The translations under genes were made by a program, and so were the position numbers. From assembly GCA_031274075.1 (NCBI GenBank), contig JAISQQ010000124.1:1-10282 (forward strand): a DNA stretch of 10,282 bases. Reading direction: 5' to 3'. Source of the stretch: Accumulibacter sp. Its GTDB lineage: Bacteria > Pseudomonadota > Gammaproteobacteria > Burkholderiales > Rhodocyclaceae. A model generated the notes under the pieces. The model searched no databases and was not told the origin of the DNA. It saw nothing but the letters and a program-made list of their open reading frames with translations. Below are positions 8,264-10,282 of the stretch, piece after piece. The number at the start of each line of letters is the position of its first letter. The first letter of the stretch is position 1.

Positions 8264-8362
8264 TTCTTGCGGACGCGAAGCGCCCAGTAATCACCGCCAT
8301 TTTCGCGCGCACCGGTCGATTCATGGAGAGAGTGCCCCGCGCTCCCAGAGAGAAAGATCGTG

Positions 8363-8383
8363 AACAGGTTCTCAGAACCTGTT
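8363..8383. repeat. 21-bp palindrome from two back-to-back element ends
   Basis: AACAGGTTCT-c-AGAACCTGTT is a perfect palindrome. Its left half is the right terminus of the MITE-like element and its right half is the terminus of the IS remnant, with only TCA (8372-8374) between GGTTC and GAACC. A second perfect hairpin, ATCGTCTT-ttc-AAGACGAT (8386-8404), follows inside the IS remnant. Confidence 0.7.
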
Positions 8384-8458
8384 TAATCGTCTTTTCAAGA
8401 CGATAGCCAGGAAAGCGAGGAGGATAAATTGCAGGCTTGAGTGAAGTTTTGCGTTGCC
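8372..8458 (-). pseudogene. IS remnant: terminus plus possible transposase C-terminal fragment
   Basis: The IS-like end GAACCTGTTTAATCG starts at 8375. On the - strand a frame of about 28 codons (GNAKLHSSLQ ... LKRRLNRF) runs to a stop at 8374-8372 that lies at the very end of the element. A transposase ending a few bases from the terminus, with a short helical hydrophobic tail and basic end, is the usual arrangement for IS5-like elements, but the fragment is too short to assign a family. Its right border at about 8455-8460 coincides with the first residue of similarity to the Eco29kI-type nuclease, so the rest of the IS has been deleted. Confidence 0.45.
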
Positions 8459-8933
8459 TGTTTATGTGGGAAAAGCCGTCCCTCCAGGAGCCCGTAAAAG
8501 GAACTTCGGCCTTGATTCAGCGCCTGGCCTGGTGATGTTTAATCGCCTAAAAGAACATGCTGAAAGCGTCAATGCCGCTGAAAATCTGAGTCTGAAAGAT
8601 TTCCATTGTCGCTTTCTTGTGGTGGAAGACATTTGGATCCCACTTGGAGAGACTTTATTGATCGCAAAATTTCCCCCGATCTGGAATAAGCTTATCGACG
8701 GTTTTGGAAACCACGATCCCGACAAGGGCCGTTATCGGCAAGTGCGTTCTAAATGGGATACGTTATACCCAGGGCGCGATTGGGTGCAAAAATGTTCGCC
8801 AAGGCTGGATAGCGGCGACATTATAAAAATTCGGGAAACTATGGCAGAATTTATACCTTCATCACATATTGGACGGGCGCTGCATCATGGCAGGGGAAAA
8901 AGCAGACTGCAAGGTGTCATCGTGCCACGCTGA
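8454..8933 (+). pseudogene. Eco29kI-family GIY-YIG restriction endonuclease, 5'-truncated
   Basis: A 159-codon frame beginning at TTG. Similarity to Eco29kI (a type II enzyme of about 214 residues cutting CCGCGG) begins at once with PVYVGKAVPPGARK. The second half of the GIY-YIG fold is present: Tyr4 of YVG, Arg31 and His35 in RLKEHAES, Glu66 in WIPLGETLLI and Asn78 in PIWNKLIDGFGNHDP. The R-x3-H and E-x11-N spacings equal those I recall for the Eco29kI active site (Y76, R104, H108, E142, N154). The first strand with the GIY tyrosine (Y49) and roughly the first 70 residues are missing. The frame is closed by TGA at 8442, four codons upstream of the TTG, inside IS-remnant DNA. The protein is therefore probably inactive. 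The GC content is clearly lower than in the housekeeping genes. No cognate methyltransferase gene lies in the window. Its 3' end overlaps the TIR gene by 47 bp. Confidence 0.75.
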
Positions 8934-9324
8934 CCACGAGTCATTCGTGTTCGTCAGCTATGCCCATCAGGATGCCGGGATTGTATTTCCCGTTATCGAG
9001 CGCGTCAGCGCGGGCGGATACGCCATCTGGTACGACAAAGGAATAAGCATCAGTTCCACCTGGACAGACGAAATTGCCATTGCCATCATGAAATGCAAGG
9101 CTTTTCTTCTGTTTGCATCGAAAAATTCCGTTAATTCATCCTATGTCCGGGCAGAAGTTGAATTTGCGCTCAACCAGCGGATTTGGGTGATCCCGGTATA
9201 TCTTGACGGCATGGACATTCCCCCCCCCTGGCCTTGCGCTGGGGCTAAACGCGACACAGGGCGTCACGAACATCGACTCTCCCCAGGTCATCGCCGAGCA
9301 AATATGCAACGCCCTGATTTATAA
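8887..9324 (+). CDS. TIR-domain protein, N-terminal part (frameshifted at a C9 tract)
   Basis: This is the TIR half of a split gene. The ATG at 8887 was preferred to an in-frame TTG at 8869. The TIR domain starts at residue 19 (SFVFVSYAHQDAG), has YAIWYDKGISISSTWTDEI as the BB-loop region, CKAFLLFASKNSVNSSYV, Glu90 in YVRAEVEFAL at the position of the NADase glutamate of SARM1-like and bacterial TIRs, then RIWVIPVYLDG. After IPP (about residue 113) the frame runs into an unrelated Cys/Arg/His-rich tail to the stop at 9324. The expected TIR ending (PPGLALGLNATQGV) is found in the +1 frame directly after a run of nine Cs at 9220-9228. With eight Cs the gene would continue to 10165. As written it encodes about 145 residues and lacks the membrane anchor. 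It overlaps the upstream nuclease gene, suggesting they were co-transcribed in one defence-type operon. Confidence 0.82.
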   Translation: MAGEKADCKVSSCHADHESFVFVSYAHQDAGIVFPVIERVSAGGYAIWYDKGISISSTWTDEIAIAIMKCKAFLLFASKNSVNSSYVRAEVEFALNQRIWVIPVYLDGMDIPPPWPCAGAKRDTGRHEHRLSPGHRRANMQRPDL

Positions 9325-10165
9325 CAAGATCAAAAAGCAGGATACCCCGGAAACCGGAGGGCTGTTTGAACCGGCTCAGGCTAATCAGGAATTGCGCGCA
9401 AAAATAACAAAACATCCCTTATGGTACAGCGCCATCGCCGCAAGCGCTCTTGCCGCCTGCATCACCGTCGGGTTTTTCCTGGCGCGGCCAGACAAGGAGA
9501 CTGCAGAACCCCCGGCAGCCGTCATCGATCAGACGCCGGAACTCCACCCCGTAACAGCCTCGCCTGAAAATCCACCCGAACAACCCGCAGGCGTTGAGGG
9601 TTCCGCCACGCCCAAACAGGCTCCTGTACCCGCAAAACCCGTTCTGGCAGTGGAAAAATCCACTTTCGCGCCCGTCGAACCCATTTATATCACCCTGCCC
9701 AGGTTGTCACCCCAAGCAATCTCCAGAGGCGCAATGATCTGCATTGCGTCCGCAGGCTCTGCTCATGGGCAATACATCACGCAACAACTCATCACGCAAC
9801 AACTGGCCGAAAAAACCGACACGGAAAAGGCCAATCCGGTCATCAAGCTGCATGTGCCGGCTGAGCACGGAAAATACGAGGTCAGGCTCTATGACAATGA
9901 CCAGTCCCTGACCTCATCATCGCTCATTGGCTCTGCCAGATTCACCGTGCAGGGCGATTCGCGCGGAGTGTTCTCGGTCGTTATTGGCAAGACAAGCTAT
10001 GCGCCCCAGGAACGGATTGACATCCAGGTCTCCAATGTCGCCAAACGGATGATCGAAGATGGCGCACTCGTCGGCCTTTTCCGCAAAAACGCCGCGCGGG
10101 GAGAATTCATGATGTACGAACACATCTCTGACCGGGACAAATACATGAGCTTCGATGCACCTTAG
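9203..10165 (+). CDS. C-terminal part of the split TIR protein: membrane helix and tandem beta domains
   Basis: The frame opens at a TTG (9203) that overlaps the TIR half, so it is best read as the continuation of that gene rather than a separate protein. Numbered from this TTG: GLALGL (10-15) completes the TIR domain, a single hydrophobic helix WYSAIAASALAACITVGFFL (74-93) is preceded by basic residues (TIR side in the cytoplasm), followed by a Pro/Glu-rich linker (about 97-140) and an outer region with two related segments: VEKSTFAPVEPIYITLP ... KYEVRLYD ... ARFTV, and VVIGKTSYAPQERIDIQVS ... RDKYMSFDAP. These look like beta-sandwich repeats; I do not recognise the family. The second copy stops before the part matching KYEVRLYD, because the stop TAG is formed by the IS-like end beginning at 10166. 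A full-length protein with eight Cs would be 425 residues. The outer domain suggests an envelope sensor coupled to a cytoplasmic TIR, which is an inference. Confidence 0.72.
   Translation: MTAWTFPPPGLALGLNATQGVTNIDSPQVIAEQICNALIYNKIKKQDTPETGGLFEPAQANQELRAKITKHPLWYSAIAASALAACITVGFFLARPDKETAEPPAAVIDQTPELHPVTASPENPPEQPAGVEGSATPKQAPVPAKPVLAVEKSTFAPVEPIYITLPRLSPQAISRGAMICIASAGSAHGQYITQQLITQQLAEKTDTEKANPVIKLHVPAEHGKYEVRLYDNDQSLTSSSLIGSARFTVQGDSRGVFSVVIGKTSYAPQERIDIQVSNVAKRMIEDGALVGLFRKNAARGEFMMYEHISDRDKYMSFDAP
9220..9228 (+). repeat. Poly-C tract (C9) at the frameshift inside the TIR gene
   Basis: Nine consecutive Cs lie at the exact point where the TIR domain changes frame. Removing one C gives MDIPPPGLALGLNATQG and restores an uninterrupted 425-codon gene. 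Options are phase variation by slipped-strand mispairing, a fixed inactivating mutation, or a sequencing error. Confidence 0.85.
9776..9805 (+). repeat. In-frame 15-bp tandem duplication in the TIR protein C-terminal part
   Basis: ATCACGCAACAACTC (9776-9790) is followed directly by ATCACGCAACAACTG (9791-9805), with one mismatch, encoding ITQQL twice. It is located in a loop between predicted strands of the first beta domain. Confidence 0.8.
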
Positions 10166-10282
10166 AGCCTGTTTAGCAACTCACAAAAAGGTCAAGGAGA
10201 TATAAAGGGCACCGCTAAAAACTCACGTTTATAAAATTTCATGCCATAATAATCAACAGCTTATGCACGAGAATTCCAGAAA
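10166..10282. mobile_element. Probable IS terminus and start of an element running off the window
   Basis: GAGCCTGTTTAGCAAC at 10166 resembles the ends at 7946 and 8375 (GAACCTGTTT) and is likewise preceded by a TNA triplet (TTA). It interrupts the second beta domain of the TIR protein and forms its stop codon. The remaining about 100 bp are AT-rich with no recognisable gene; a short - strand frame (MKFYKREF..., stop near 10198) is too short to identify. Whether this is a complete IS cannot be told from the window. Confidence 0.45.

Larger units (their letters stand above)
7946..8371. mobile_element. MITE-like non-autonomous element with long terminal inverted repeats
   Basis: The left end 7946-7977 and right end 8337-8371 are inverted copies: GAACCTGTT, then CGATC, CTCTCTG and GAGCGCGG match in the same order (29 of 32 aligned bases, with one 3-nt indel). 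Flanks are TTA on the left and TCA on the right, both fitting a TNA target as in some IS5-family members, but they are not an exact duplication. Inside there is no convincing gene, only nested inverted repeats, including a 34-bp pair (8080-8113/8200-8233) and two small perfect hairpins (8124-8138 and 8177-8191). Similarity between the halves may extend inward (GGTGATT then CTGGG-CGC on both sides). It fills most of the gene-free stretch 7917-8453. Confidence 0.7.

Noticed and set aside
8145..8406. Overlapping + strand frames of 72 and 79 codons
   Set aside because: They cross the inverted repeat arm, the 7-mer repeats and the element boundary. Composition follows the repeats rather than a protein.
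9229..9324. Tail after the C9 tract in the TIR frame as a real domain
   Set aside because: The residues are an Arg/His/Pro-rich out-of-frame reading, while the +1 frame gives the expected TIR ending and continues as a coherent protein.

Overview
This window looks like chromosomal DNA from a high-GC betaproteobacterium, most plausibly Rhodocyclales (Accumulibacter/Azonexus/Zoogloea-like). That is an inference from three things: strong GC bias at codon third positions, a PEP-CTERM protein gene with an RpoN-type (sigma-54) promoter, and REP-like extragenic palindromes. No rRNA, tRNA or CRISPR array is visible.

Layout. (1) 1-1818 (+): the 3' part of an ABC-F ATPase gene (YheS type); its start lies left of the window. 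A 12-bp hairpin at 1835-1863 has T-rich tracts on both sides and separates it from the convergent gene. (2) 1918-2814 (-): a secreted PEP-CTERM protein. Its upstream region (2815-3113) holds a near-consensus -24/-12 promoter, a 13-bp inverted repeat and two copies of a TGTAAA-NN-AA-NN-CGACA motif, which together look like an enhancer-dependent RpoN promoter. (3) 3114-6629 (-): three co-directional housekeeping/signalling genes, in transcription order a degenerate EAL-HDOD protein, nudC (NADH pyrophosphatase / RNA deNADding enzyme) and gabD (succinate-semialdehyde dehydrogenase). (4) 6630-7052: a divergent intergenic region with tandem repeats, hairpins and a REP-like palindrome. (5) 7053-7916 (+): an atypical SDR-family (YeeZ-like) protein with a GTG start.

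(6) 7917-10282 is accessory DNA. A 426-bp non-coding element with imperfect terminal inverted repeats (MITE-like, 7946-8371) abuts, back to back, an insertion-sequence remnant (8372-8458). The remnant has removed the N-terminus of an Eco29kI-type GIY-YIG restriction endonuclease (8454-8933). That gene overlaps a lower-GC gene for a membrane-anchored TIR-domain protein (8887-10165). The TIR gene is split by a 9-C homopolymer; with 8 Cs it would read as one 425-residue protein: cytoplasmic TIR with the putative NADase Glu, one membrane helix, a Pro-rich linker and two related beta-type domains. Its 3' end is itself cut by another IS-like terminus at 10166, which supplies the stop codon.

The most interesting material is the TIR / Eco29kI pair as a decaying or phase-variable defence island bounded by related IS ends, and the complete RpoN control region of the PEP-CTERM gene.
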